Below, piece by piece: positions 35,975 through 44,452 of a DNA stretch of 64,000 nucleotides (within the stretch, counting starts at the first letter, position 1; the number at the start of each line of letters is the position of its first letter). This stretch comes from Methylocystis hirsuta (GTDB taxonomy: Bacteria; Pseudomonadota; Alphaproteobacteria; Rhizobiales; Beijerinckiaceae). Location of the stretch: the NCBI RefSeq assembly GCF_003722355.1, contig NZ_QWDD01000001.1, positions 3,091,001-3,155,000 on the forward strand, written 5' to 3'. The notes under the pieces were generated by a model. That model searched no databases. It saw nothing but the letters and a program-made list of their open reading frames with translations, and was not told the origin of the DNA. The translations under genes and the position numbers were made by a program.

Positions 35975-36292
35975 GCAACCTCTCTATTCCGATCGACAAT
36001 CAATCCTAGAATGCGATCGGCGTCCGCGCCCTCCCGTGTAGGGGCCTCATGGCTCCAAGCGAAGCTCTTTCCGTCGGGGCATTGCCGTGAATTTGGCGAT
36101 TATCGTCGCGGATCTCTGGCGTTCGTGATGGCTCTCGCAATAGACCCGTCATAGCGCGACAGCGTAGGCATCGTACTCATCTTCGTCGGGCGCGGCCCGC
36201 CATTTTTATTGCGTAAATAGTTGCATTTAAGTATTTTTTTGGGTGACGTCTTCCTCTGTGCATCGGCTTCTTAGGATGCATCCTGCGACCGG
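35975..36292. other. Intergenic stretch with possible decayed coding sequence
   Basis: About 320 bases between copD and the GNAT gene, both leftward. On the minus strand a frame reads codon-like (for example DGKSFAWSHEAPTREG around 36020-36070) but holds internal stops and runs into the GNAT start in another frame. I see no intact gene. The part near 36210-36240 is AT-rich with runs of T. Confidence 0.4.
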
Positions 36293-37912
36293 TCACACTT
36301 CTCGGTAGAGCAGCAGCAAGAGGCCCGACAGCATGAATGCGACGGGCCAGACATAACCACCTATTCGACCGGCGGGGGTGTCCGATAAACGTATTTCCAG
36401 CCAGCGCGCGCTTGCGGAGACAACCCCGAGCAATGCGATCGGCGTATGGCTGATCGCGATCAGAACCTCGTCTGCGCCTTCCGTGTGTCCATAGTGCGTC
36501 AATAGGAACGCTGCCGCCGCGCCGGTTGTGATCGGGAAGACGTAGGCTGGCCAGTCGGACTTGAAGCGGCCTCGTCGAACTTGCCATTCGAATATCGCAA
36601 AGGTCGCAATGAGGATCGTAATGACTTTGTGTTGGACGATCTGAGGGTCGCGAAGACTTTCAAAGAACCCTATGGGTCCGAGGGGCCATGCGGTTTCATC
36701 GGCGCGAATCACCAGAATGCCGCCAAGCAACAAAAATAGCAGAGGCCAATGACGCATCACCGGAGCAGTTCGCCGATGGCGCGCAAGCAAGGCGAAAACG
36801 CCCATAAGGACAACAAGAACGCCTGCCAAATGATGATTCATTTCCGCCCAGGCGATGTCCGCCGCGCTGAGTAAGCTGGGCGTTCCTGGTTCGGCTACGC
36901 TGGAGACTGCTTGCGCAGCAGACAGCTCGGCATACGCTGGACTGTGGAAACTCGGCCAACGCGGCGCGAACCGAGCCGTGATCTCCGACAAACTCGTGCG
37001 CTCCGCGCCGCCGTCTATCGGGAGCGACGCCGACGCGAGAGCGGCGGCGCAAAACAGCGTAACGAGGCCCAATCCCACCTCCACCTCAGCGAAACGCAAT
37101 AATCTTCTGATCGAAGTGGAAGAAACACGCCACAGTTTGCGCGTTGTCGAAAGATTGGCGGCGGCAAAGCAAAGCAAGCCAAACAGCAGCAAGATTTTGG
37201 TGGTGAGCAGCATTCCGTAATTCGTTTGATACAACGCGTTGGGATCGGGAGTGTGGCGCGTCATCATCAAAAGGCCGGCAGCAATCAATGCTCCCACGGC
37301 CCACATGGCGTTGCGCGAGAATTTGGAGGCGATCAATCGCCGCGCCTCGCCGCTCTTCGTCATTCCGAGCGCGACCAAAAAGAACGGAATGCCGCCGATC
37401 CAGATCGCCGCTGCAAGCACATGCGCGATCTCGGTCGTCACCAGCAACGCAGAGGCGACGGGGCGGCTCGCTGCGTGCGTCACGCCCACATGCCCACAAA
37501 CCAGCAGCAACGCTAAAGCAACGGCGCCCCCTCTCCACATGAAAAAGCTACGGGCGTCGAGGCGGGCGTAAAGCGCCAGCGCGCCCGACAGGATCATGGC
37601 GATGACGTGACTGACGACGGCGTCGGCGCTGGCTGCGACCGCAAAATCCACCTGCAACGTTCCGACGAGCATCGCCGTCAACACGCCCACGACGACGATC
37701 TCGCCGAAGACCGAAGCACAGCAGCTCCAAGAAAGAATGCGAAGGCAACGTCGCGCGATGGGCGCCTCCCAGGCGTCTAGTTTCCCGTCAAGAGGGGACA
37801 GAACGAGCGTCAGAAACGCTACGCCGCCCACGACGATCGATTGCGTCGCGAGGAGATATGCGCGCAGCACGAGGTCCAAGAAACCGTACAACGCGATGAA
37901 GGACTGCATCAT
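36293..37912 (-). CDS. copD: CopD-family copper resistance membrane protein
   Basis: A 539-residue protein with about 13 membrane spans. The CopD domain lies in the middle (HVLAAAIWIGGIPFFLVALG, and NYGMLLTTKILLLFGLL), with His and Met residues suited to copper contact (HVGVTHAAS, MNHHLAGVLVVLMG). It probably moves copper across the inner membrane, or helps load copper enzymes, together with CopC. Its ATG shares one base with the copC stop (TGATG). Base composition is less GC-rich than in the housekeeping parts of the window. Confidence 0.88.
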   Translation of the reverse strand: MMQSFIALYGFLDLVLRAYLLATQSIVVGGVAFLTLVLSPLDGKLDAWEAPIARRCLRILSWSCCASVFGEIVVVGVLTAMLVGTLQVDFAVAASADAVVSHVIAMILSGALALYARLDARSFFMWRGGAVALALLLVCGHVGVTHAASRPVASALLVTTEIAHVLAAAIWIGGIPFFLVALGMTKSGEARRLIASKFSRNAMWAVGALIAAGLLMMTRHTPDPNALYQTNYGMLLTTKILLLFGLLCFAAANLSTTRKLWRVSSTSIRRLLRFAEVEVGLGLVTLFCAAALASASLPIDGGAERTSLSEITARFAPRWPSFHSPAYAELSAAQAVSSVAEPGTPSLLSAADIAWAEMNHHLAGVLVVLMGVFALLARHRRTAPVMRHWPLLFLLLGGILVIRADETAWPLGPIGFFESLRDPQIVQHKVITILIATFAIFEWQVRRGRFKSDWPAYVFPITTGAAAAFLLTHYGHTEGADEVLIAISHTPIALLGVVSASARWLEIRLSDTPAGRIGGYVWPVAFMLSGLLLLLYREV

Positions 37913-38280
37913 CAGCGTTCCACGCGAAAATTCAGCCTGCCTTGCGTCAGGTGGCCGTCAAGGCTCAGGATTTGCCACTCGAGCGTATACGCGCCCGACT
38001 GCAAGTCCGGCGCTCTCGCTCTTAGGCCCTCTGATACAGGGCTCGTTTCGAGAGGCTGAACGACGCTTTGATCTGCGGCCTTGAGAAGCGTGAGACGCGA
38101 AAGCTTCGAGTCGATGCGGCTGTTGAACCGAAGCTGAATGACGACTTCTCCGCTTGGAACCGTTGCGCCGTCCTGAGGCGAAGCCGAGATAAGAGCCGCA
38201 TGCGCGAGGCAGGGAGCGCGCACAAGCGCGAACGCTAGGATAAGCGACAGAAGAAAAGGTAATTTTTTCCGTAGGATCAT
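37912..38280 (-). CDS. copC: CopC periplasmic copper-binding protein
   Basis: A 122-residue protein with a signal peptide (LPFLLSLILAFALVRAPCLA) whose cleavage leaves His-Ala-Ala-Leu as the mature N-terminus, the amino-terminal copper(II) ligand of CopC. The core ASPQDGATVPSGEV and the late LDGHLTQGRLNFRV supply the remaining conserved Asp-His. The ATG at 38280 is chosen because it starts the signal peptide; the frame continues to 38397 without features. It lies directly upstream of copD. Confidence 0.92.
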   Translation of the reverse strand: MILRKKLPFLLSLILAFALVRAPCLAHAALISASPQDGATVPSGEVVIQLRFNSRIDSKLSRLTLLKAADQSVVQPLETSPVSEGLRARAPDLQSGAYTLEWQILSLDGHLTQGRLNFRVER

Positions 38281-38602
38281 CGCAAGCCCCAGTTGAAAAC
38301 CAGCGCCTTCGGCCGTCAACGTCATTGCATCTAAGTCGCGCGCGTATACCGGCAAGCGGGGCATCGCCAATGTTTGTTGCGCTGTCTCTTCGAGCATTTG
38401 CCGCCGAAAGCGCGCGCTCTGCCCTGCAGGTCGTTCGCCCGCTCGCTCTCGTTGTTGATGCAGTGATGCGGACCTTTGTCGTCGCCTTAGAGCAGGCTTG
38501 ATGACCGACGAACGAAAGGAAAAGTGCGCGCGCCTATTGTCGATGTCGATGGGGGAACCAGTTCAGAAACAGGTTGTATGTATCCCCTAAAAGGAGAGCG
38601 TT
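38281..38602. other. Divergent promoter region copC / SDR
   Basis: About 320 bases between the leftward copC and the rightward SDR gene. AAAGGAGAG lies just upstream of the SDR ATG. No tRNA, strong hairpin or convincing small gene seen. Confidence 0.5.
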
Positions 38603-39403
38603 ATGGATCATACTTCCAGCGGCCGTCCGCTTGCCGTCGTCACCGGCGCTTCAGTCGGCATCGGCTTCGAACTGGCGCAAGTTTGCGTCGTCAATAACTT
38701 TGATGTCGCAATCGCATCCAACAAGGCGCGCATATATGACGCCGCCGCAAGTCTCGCAGCGCGAGGCGCTAGCGTTGTCGCGATTGAAGCTGATCTTTCG
38801 ACGATCGAAGGCGTCGATCGTCTTTATGACGCAGCTCAGCAATTCGGCCGGCCCGTTGACGTCCTCATCGCCAACGCGGGCATTGGACTGGGCAACGCCT
38901 TCCTCGATCAAGACTTTCAAAAGGTTCGTGATGTCATCGACACCAACATCACCGGAACAGTCTATGCGATCCAGAAATTTGGCCGCGACATGCGAAACCG
39001 AAACTCCGGGCGCATTCTCATCGTTGGCTCAATCGCTGGCATGGTGCCGGGAACCTTCCAGGCCGTTTACAATGGCACCAAAGCGTTTCTCGAGAATTTC
39101 GCTTTCGCGCTGCGGAACGAATTGAAGGACACCACCGTTACGGTTTCCTTGCTTATGCCGGGCATGACCGAGACGGACTTTTTTCGCCGCGCCGACATGC
39201 TGGATACGCGCCTCGGGCAGGCCAGGAAGGCGAATGCGGCTGACGTCGCGCGCGACGGTTTCGACGCAATGATGCAGGGCCAGGCGCAAGTCGTAAGCGG
39301 ATGGAGGAACAAGATTTCCGCGACCTTCATCCACGCTATGCCCGCGACCTTCCTCGCCAAACAGCATCGCAGGATGGCTAAGCCGGATTCCGCGCGGCGC
39401 TAG
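38603..39403 (+). CDS. Short-chain dehydrogenase/reductase
   Basis: A 266-residue classical SDR oxidoreductase: cofactor motif TGASVGIG (residues 14-21), NAG (about 91-93), catalytic Ser near 143 and Tyr156-x3-Lys160 in YNGTK. The C-terminal helix region HAMPATFLAKQHRRMAK is basic. Substrate unknown. A strong ribosome binding site (AAAGGAGAG) is present. It is divergent from copCD. Confidence 0.9.
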   Translation: MDHTSSGRPLAVVTGASVGIGFELAQVCVVNNFDVAIASNKARIYDAAASLAARGASVVAIEADLSTIEGVDRLYDAAQQFGRPVDVLIANAGIGLGNAFLDQDFQKVRDVIDTNITGTVYAIQKFGRDMRNRNSGRILIVGSIAGMVPGTFQAVYNGTKAFLENFAFALRNELKDTTVTVSLLMPGMTETDFFRRADMLDTRLGQARKANAADVARDGFDAMMQGQAQVVSGWRNKISATFIHAMPATFLAKQHRRMAKPDSARR

Positions 39404-39495
39404 CAGCCTGCATCATCAATTCTGGTGGCAAGTTCGGCGCCGGCGCAATCTTCTGAGACGAACCTGGGCCGGGCCGGAATCTAGGACGGCGCACG

Positions 39496-39507
39496 CCCCT
39501 TCCGCCA
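39496..39507 (+). other. 12-base copy of the tRNA-Ser 3' end (candidate attachment-site remnant)
   Basis: CCCCTTCCGCCA is identical to the last 12 bases of the tRNA-Ser gene (34506-34517) and in the same orientation. Integrating elements leave such a copy at their far end. It would bound a stretch holding the toxin-antitoxin pair, GNAT, CopDC and SDR. No integrase gene was found, and the match is short. Confidence 0.35.
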
Positions 39508-39524
39508 CGCGCGTCGCGCCGACG

Positions 39525-40040
39525 CTATTTCAACACGGCGCAGGCGACGCGCGCGCCGGCGCCGCCAATCGGCTGCGACATGTGGTCGTCAGGGCTCGTG
39601 TGCACCACGACCGCCGATCCATCCGCGTCTAGGAGATTGATCTTACCGCCGCTCAAGGACACGCCGTCGATGAACATTTCCGCCTGCGCGGAGCCATCGG
39701 AATATGCATAGACATTCGGCAGATCCGCAGGGTGCGGCCCCTTGGGATTGAGGAACCCATGTTCGGCATTTGACGGATTTATATGGCCCTTCGAGTGCAT
39801 GAATTTTTCGATGTCGGAGCAGTCGCCAACTTCGTGCAGATGGACGCCGTGCCAGCCCGGCGCGAGCGCGCCCGGCCGCAGCCTGACGCGCAGAACGACT
39901 CCATGCGGCCCCTGCTTGACCTCGATGGAGCCTATCCCCTTCCCTTTGTTGTCGACGACGTCGGCGGTTCGCTCCTCCGCGCTTGCGAAGCCGGTCATGA
40001 GGACGATTGAAACCAGGGCGAGGACTAGTTTGTCGAACAT
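39525..40040 (-). CDS. sodC: Superoxide dismutase [Cu-Zn]
   Basis: Periplasmic dismutation of superoxide. The 171 residues carry a signal peptide (LALVSIVLMTGFASA) and the metal site: HGVHLHEVGDC, then GHINPSNAEHGFLNPKGPHPADLPN-type ligands, and VVVHTSPDDH. The disulfide Cys pair (GDC and late VACAV) is present. It is near copper-handling genes, which suits its copper need. Confidence 0.95.
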   Translation of the reverse strand: MFDKLVLALVSIVLMTGFASAEERTADVVDNKGKGIGSIEVKQGPHGVVLRVRLRPGALAPGWHGVHLHEVGDCSDIEKFMHSKGHINPSNAEHGFLNPKGPHPADLPNVYAYSDGSAQAEMFIDGVSLSGGKINLLDADGSAVVVHTSPDDHMSQPIGGAGARVACAVLK

Positions 40041-40225
40041 GTTTGCCTCTCACGTCTTCGCTGGCCGGCGACGCTACGGTCTGTTGGGGTCGGACGGCTC
40101 ATTGCAGGTCAGCGACGCAGCGCAGCGGTCGTCGCCGCATCGCATGATATCTGGCGCGCCAGCACAGTTCCAGGCTCTCCGACCACCGATGTATAAAAGG
40201 GCGACTGGATATAGAATGAATTCGG

Positions 40226-41278
40226 TCAGAGCGAATATAGATCCAGCGCCCCAGACAAGCGCGTGCGATATTGTTCAAGCCGAGCTTTGTCCTTTTCCGC
40301 AGCGGCCCGCTCGACATAGGGCGCGTAATTGATGAGATTGATCGCCTTTATGATCGGCGCCATTTCGCGGATCTTCTCCTCCGTCAGGCCATAGCCCATG
40401 AGAAATTCCTGCTTGGCGTCGACCGAGAGATCATGAAACGCCATCGAAAGATCCCAGTAGGTCGCCAACATTGGAGGCGCAGCATTCCCAATCGATCACG
40501 GCGGTGATCGCCCCAGAGGCGTCGGCCACCACGTTCTTTAGCCGCATGTCGCCGTGGTTGAGGACGGGCGACGGGTCCCAACGCCGAACAATTTGTCGAC
40601 GCCCTTGCGCGTCGCGAAATTCGAGCGCTTGACGTGCTGATAGGCCATCAGGCGATCCTGCGGGGCTTCGACGAGCAGAAAGATCATGCAGATGTCCTGG
40701 GCGATCAAGGACTCGCGTAGATCATCCACCGCGAGGCAGACGATCGACGACGCGCTCGTGTATTTTGCGCGAAGATGGGGGATCTTCTCCCGGACAGGCG
40801 TCCAGATCGTCTCGCCACGCGTCCAGTCGCGCGTGTAGTAGAAGACAAGCAGGTCATCGACGCCATTTTCAAGCAGCCCGCGCACGCCCGTCAGCACCTC
40901 GTCAATTTCCAGCGGCTCAAGCGGAAAAGCGTCGAGCTCCTCGAAGACGATGTCTCCAACCGCATCTTCTCTGAGATAGCCGACGACGCCGCCGTTGAGC
41001 GAGACGAGCGGCAAGGGCGCATTGGTGATCGCATACCACTCGCGTCCGAAGGTGCGGATGACGTTCAGCGGAAACCGCAACGTGTTCAGCACAATGGGGC
41101 GGCCAAGATCATTGAGGCGCTTCAAGCCGCAAGCGACCGGATCAGGGATGACGATGCGCCCTTCAAACTCGTGCACCGCAGTTCCGTCAAGGTCGGTAAT
41201 GAGCGCGCCGGCTCCGGTGAAATTGGTCTCCGCCAAGAACGCTCTGAGCTCTTCGTCGATCTGTTCCCTAAGCGCCAT
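40226..41278 (-). pseudogene. HAD phosphatase fused by deletion to the C-lobe of an APH-type phosphotransferase
   Basis: From ATG 41278 (GGAGGAAGG upstream) a HAD-type hydrolase reads intact: LITDLDGTAVHEF (nucleophile Asp motif), LNTLRFP, VSLNGG, up to the motif III Lys in ATRKGVDKLFG near 40592. The frame then runs to a stop at 40538 with no motif IV. In a second frame the sequence continues as an aminoglycoside-phosphotransferase-type C-lobe: LNHGDMRLKNVVAD (Brenner motif) and AVIDWE near 40490. A third frame from about 40480 carries the end (ATYWDLSMAFHDLSVDAKQ to 40226). The HAD C-terminus and the kinase N-lobe are missing, so two adjacent genes appear joined by a deletion, followed by a further frameshift. 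A sequencing error could explain the frameshifts but not the missing domains. Confidence 0.72.
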
Positions 41279-41684
41279 TCCCGGTCCTTCCTCCTCTGTC
41301 GCCGCTTTTCGTCCGCACACACGCAGCGAGCTTTCGTATCGAGACCGGAGACATGATGATCGCGCCTGCTGTAACCAGACGAGAGCCGACAGATCGGCGT
41401 GCGCTTGAGGGCGGACGCTCCGTCCTATGTGGCGCCGATGCGCTTAAGCGACAGCCCTTATTGCTAAAATCCTTCTCGCGCGAACACGCGCGAAGATTAC
41501 GCTCGGCGCGTCCCAACGAGCGGGCGGCCCTTCCCGCATCAAACGTCTTCGACGCTCTGCGCTTCTGACGCTCTGCGCTTCTATTGGCTTCGAGAGAATT
41601 TTCCTGCCCGCGGAACAAGTCAGATCGCCCGAGGTTTCGCTCCCATGCGCTCGCGTCTCATCGCCGCTTCTTCGGAGTTTTCCT
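41279..41684. other. Intergenic stretch with a 16-base tandem duplication
   Basis: About 400 bases between the broken HAD locus and the hemerythrin-like gene. The only structure seen is GACGCTCTGCGCTTCT repeated twice in direct tandem at 41551-41582. No gene or tRNA recognised. Confidence 0.5.
41551..41582 (+). repeat. Perfect 16-base tandem duplication
   Basis: GACGCTCTGCGCTTCT occurs twice without a spacer in the non-coding stretch upstream of the hemerythrin-like gene. It is likely a slippage product; no function is implied. Confidence 0.85.
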
Positions 41685-42155
41685 ATGGGGTCAAAACGCA
41701 AACCGTCGTCCTCGAGCGAATCCGCCATGGCTAACGCTGGAAAGAGTCAAACCGAGCAGCCCGATCTTGTCGCGGCCGAGACTGCGATGTCTCACGCGCA
41801 GCCGCAAGGCGACGGCGGTGAAAGGCACCAGGCTGCGAACGACGCGGTTGAGACGCTCACGGAGGAGATCTTCTATCCGGCGCTGCGCAAGAGCATCGAC
41901 GACGAAGAGCTTCTCGACGAAGCCGAAGTTGAGCACGCAAGCGCCAAACGGCTGATCGCGGAAATTCTCTCGATGTCGCCGCAAGACCATCTCTTCGATG
42001 CAAAGGTGAAGGTGCTTGGCGAATACGTCATGCGCCATGTCCAGGAAGAAGAGCAGGAAATCTTTCCCGAGGCGCGCAAGAGCGAAGTCGACCTCGACGC
42101 CTTAGGCGTCAAGCTATCGAAGCGTAAAGCCGAACTGATGAAAAAAGCGGCCTGA
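41685..42155 (+). CDS. Hemerythrin (HHE) domain protein lacking the first helices
   Basis: A 156-residue protein. The first 45 residues are Ser/Gln/Ala-rich and disordered-looking. The rest matches the second half of bacterial HHE hemerythrins: EEIFYPALRKSIDDEELLDEA, EVEHASAKRLIAEI, and RHVQEEEQEIFPEAR. The usual opening helix with the first His ligand (of the type LLKADHRKVE) and the His before EEIFYP are missing: the sequence passes directly from NDAVETL to TEEIFYP. It may not bind a diiron centre. An internal deletion in this gene is likely. It is convergent with the DUF stress-like gene. Confidence 0.75.
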   Translation: MGSKRKPSSSSESAMANAGKSQTEQPDLVAAETAMSHAQPQGDGGERHQAANDAVETLTEEIFYPALRKSIDDEELLDEAEVEHASAKRLIAEILSMSPQDHLFDAKVKVLGEYVMRHVQEEEQEIFPEARKSEVDLDALGVKLSKRKAELMKKAA

Positions 42156-42174
42156 TCGCGGCCGTCGGACGCAT

Positions 42175-42738
42175 TCAGGCCGCGGCGACAGGCACGTCAT
42201 GCGCATGCACGTCGCGGCCGGAATGTTTGGCGATAATGCGCTTGGCGGTCTCCTCGAGCGCCGCGTTTCGCGTTCGCACCCAGAGCAACAACCCGCCATG
42301 GTCAAGTTGCTCCTGGAGATATTTCGCGTGACGCTCCTCCATGAACTCGCCAAGCACGACGCCGATGAGGCCGCCAAATTCCGCGCCGATCAAGCCGCTC
42401 ACGAGAAGCATCGCGAGGGCGCCGCCGGACGCGAGCGCCGCGCCGGCCGCCACAGTGGCGCCGACATAGACAAGACCGCCAACGATCGCGCCCTCCTTCT
42501 TGCTCAAAGACTCCCTCGGCGCATAGGCCACGCGCGGCGCGCCGCCGTCGTCTTCGGCGGCTTCGACCTTTTCATATCTATGGCCGAGCTTGCCGACGAT
42601 CGCCTTTTCACCCGCAAGCAGGCTGATGTCGCCGAGATCGAACCCCGAATGTAACAATTCCTCGATAGCGCTCTCGAGCACATAGCCGTCCGAGAAAACG
42701 CCGACCACCTCTCGTGCCCGCCGCTCCGCACTGGACAT
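42175..42738 (-). CDS. Glycine-zipper stress-like protein (general stress protein 17M-like)
   Basis: A 187-residue protein. The N-terminal domain EVVGVFSDGYVLESAIEELLHSGFDLGDISLL resembles YflT/general stress 17M-type domains. Two Gly/Ala-rich hydrophobic segments follow (GAIVGGLVYVGATVAAGAAL and AMLLVSGLIGAEFGGLIGVVLGEF), like a glycine zipper in a membrane. The C-terminal part LQEQLDHGGLLLWVRTRN folds as a small alpha/beta unit. Function unknown; stress response is inferred. Confidence 0.7.
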   Translation of the reverse strand: MSSAERRAREVVGVFSDGYVLESAIEELLHSGFDLGDISLLAGEKAIVGKLGHRYEKVEAAEDDGGAPRVAYAPRESLSKKEGAIVGGLVYVGATVAAGAALASGGALAMLLVSGLIGAEFGGLIGVVLGEFMEERHAKYLQEQLDHGGLLLWVRTRNAALEETAKRIIAKHSGRDVHAHDVPVAAA

Positions 42739-42864
42739 GCCGCCCTCCCCTAGCCTTGCACGCCTCGATCCGCTTCGAAGCGGCCCGCCGCATCGCGGCT
42801 GTTCAGGGCAGAGTGCTGCCGAAGGCCGGCCCTTGGCAAGAGCCGCATTGACGCTGCGAGAGAG

Positions 42865-43785
42865 CTAGGGAGATCGCGCGGCGGACCGAGACCAACCGGC
42901 CGAGGCCGCCAACAGACAGAGGTATTCCCAGGCCATCGTCGCGCCGGCGAGCGCGGTGATTTCGGAAACGTCATAGGGCGGCGCAACCTCGACGACGTCC
43001 ATCCCGACAAAGTTCAGACCAACGAGTTTGCGGATGATCGACTGCGCCTGCCAAGCGGCCAGACCGCCGATTTCCGGCGTGCCGGTCCCAGGGGCAAAGG
43101 CCGGATCAAGCGCGTCGACGTCGAACGTCAAATAGACCGGGGCGTCGCCGACGACTTCGACGATCCGCGAGGCGATCGCCGCTGGCCCAATCTCATGCGC
43201 CTCCTGCGCGGCGACGATCGTGACGCCTTGTCCAAGCGTCCAGTCGTAGACGTCGCGTTGCACCGGCGAGCGGATGCCGATCTGAATCATTCGGCGCGCA
43301 TCGACAACGCCTTCGTTGATCGCATGATAGAACATCGAGCCATGCGCATAAGGCTGGCCGAAATTATCGGGCCATGTATCGACGTGGGCGTCGAAATGAA
43401 TCAACGCCAGCGGGCCGCGTCTTCCCGCGCAGGCGCGCAAGAGAGGCAATGTGATTCCATGGTCGCCGCCAAGCGTCACGAGATGTGCGTAGGCTGAGGC
43501 CTGCTCCTCGATGAGCTTGAGACTTGCGGCGATGTCGCCCAGCGCGATGGCGAAATCCCCCACGTCGGCAAGCGGCAGATCGACGGGGGACGTCCAGTGC
43601 GCGGGGTGCTCGCCGTCGATCAACATGCGACTGGCGTGACGGATCGCCGACGGCCCGAAGCGCGCGCCGCTGCGGTTGGTCGTGCCGATGTCGAAAGGGA
43701 CGCCGGCGACGACAACCGCCGCGTCAGCACGCGGGGCGACGCCGAGAAAGGTCGACGGAGCGGCGAATGTCGGCGTGCCGCTCAT
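42865..43785 (-). CDS. speB: Agmatinase
   Basis: Hydrolyses agmatine to putrescine and urea. The 306-residue ureohydrolase has the manganese motifs LVTLGGDHGITLP, LIHFDAHVDTW and LTFDVDALDPAFAPGTGTPE, all complete. The ATG at 43785 overlaps the pdaD stop (ATGA), which decides the start over upstream in-frame codons. With pdaD it forms a two-step arginine-to-putrescine pathway. Confidence 0.93.
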   Translation of the reverse strand: MSGTPTFAAPSTFLGVAPRADAAVVVAGVPFDIGTTNRSGARFGPSAIRHASRMLIDGEHPAHWTSPVDLPLADVGDFAIALGDIAASLKLIEEQASAYAHLVTLGGDHGITLPLLRACAGRRGPLALIHFDAHVDTWPDNFGQPYAHGSMFYHAINEGVVDARRMIQIGIRSPVQRDVYDWTLGQGVTIVAAQEAHEIGPAAIASRIVEVVGDAPVYLTFDVDALDPAFAPGTGTPEIGGLAAWQAQSIIRKLVGLNFVGMDVVEVAPPYDVSEITALAGATMAWEYLCLLAASAGWSRSAARSP

Positions 43786-44351
43786 GACAAACCATCGAGT
43801 TTGACGAAGCGGAACACGGCCGCAGCGACGGCGCAGGTCCAATCGCCGTTCGGAGCGCCTTCGGCCGCCGCGGTCAAAGACAGACTCTCGACGATCAGTT
43901 CGCTTGTTTCATAAACCTTCTTGCGCTCGTTCCAGGCGGCGTCCGGATCGAATTCGACCCCGAGCGTCGAAGCCAGCATCGTCGCCGCGAGATCTTCCGC
44001 ATGATCGCCGCTCTCGCGCTCCGTCATGCCATAGCCGTGATGTTCCGAAATATAGCCGTAGAGCGTCGGCTCCTTTGGCCGCGCGAGGCCGATGCTCGCG
44101 GTGACGCGCCGTCCGGGCTCGTCGGTCTCGGCGCGCGCAAGCACCGTGAAAGTGATTTCGCCAGGCTGAAGCGTCGCGACGCCCCGCTCCACCGGAACGA
44201 CTTCGCATCCCGCCGGCACAATGGACGACACCGCCACGAGATTCTGCTGTTCGATGTCGGCGTCGCGCAGCGCATATTCGAACGCCGTCAGACGATGGCG
44301 GTGAACGCCGACGCCGCGCGTGAGAAAGACGCATTGCGGAATGGGAAACAT
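43782..44351 (-). CDS. pdaD: Pyruvoyl-dependent arginine decarboxylase
   Basis: Decarboxylates arginine to agmatine with a pyruvoyl cofactor made by self-cleavage. The 189 residues contain the cleavage site VAVSSIVPAGCEVVP (between Ser42 and Ser43) and the later family segments AETDEPGRRVTASIGLARP, GYISEHHGYG and ERKKVYETSEL. The ATG at 44351 gives the family start (MFPIPQ); an upstream in-frame start at 44378 would add nine residues. This class is best known from archaea and a few bacteria. Coupled to speB by a four-base overlap. Confidence 0.92.
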   Translation of the reverse strand: MFPIPQCVFLTRGVGVHRHRLTAFEYALRDADIEQQNLVAVSSIVPAGCEVVPVERGVATLQPGEITFTVLARAETDEPGRRVTASIGLARPKEPTLYGYISEHHGYGMTERESGDHAEDLAATMLASTLGVEFDPDAAWNERKKVYETSELIVESLSLTAAAEGAPNGDWTCAVAAAVFRFVKLDGLS

Positions 44352-44452
44352 CGAACGCGCTCCTCGCAAAAACCGCAAAGCTTCAATTAGGACAAGCGGG
44401 CGAGACCGCCACGCCGATTGGCGGCGTTCCTGAAAACCAACAGCAGACCGCG

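Noticed and set aside
40538..41320. Treating the HAD frame as an intact 260-residue enzyme
   Set aside because: Its last 20 residues (after KGVDKLFG) have no family match, motif IV is missing, and the phosphotransferase motif begins in another frame at that point.
41600..41684. An EcfG-type stress promoter before the hemerythrin-like gene
   Set aside because: GGAAC is present near 41613 but no CGTT-type -10 follows at the right distance.
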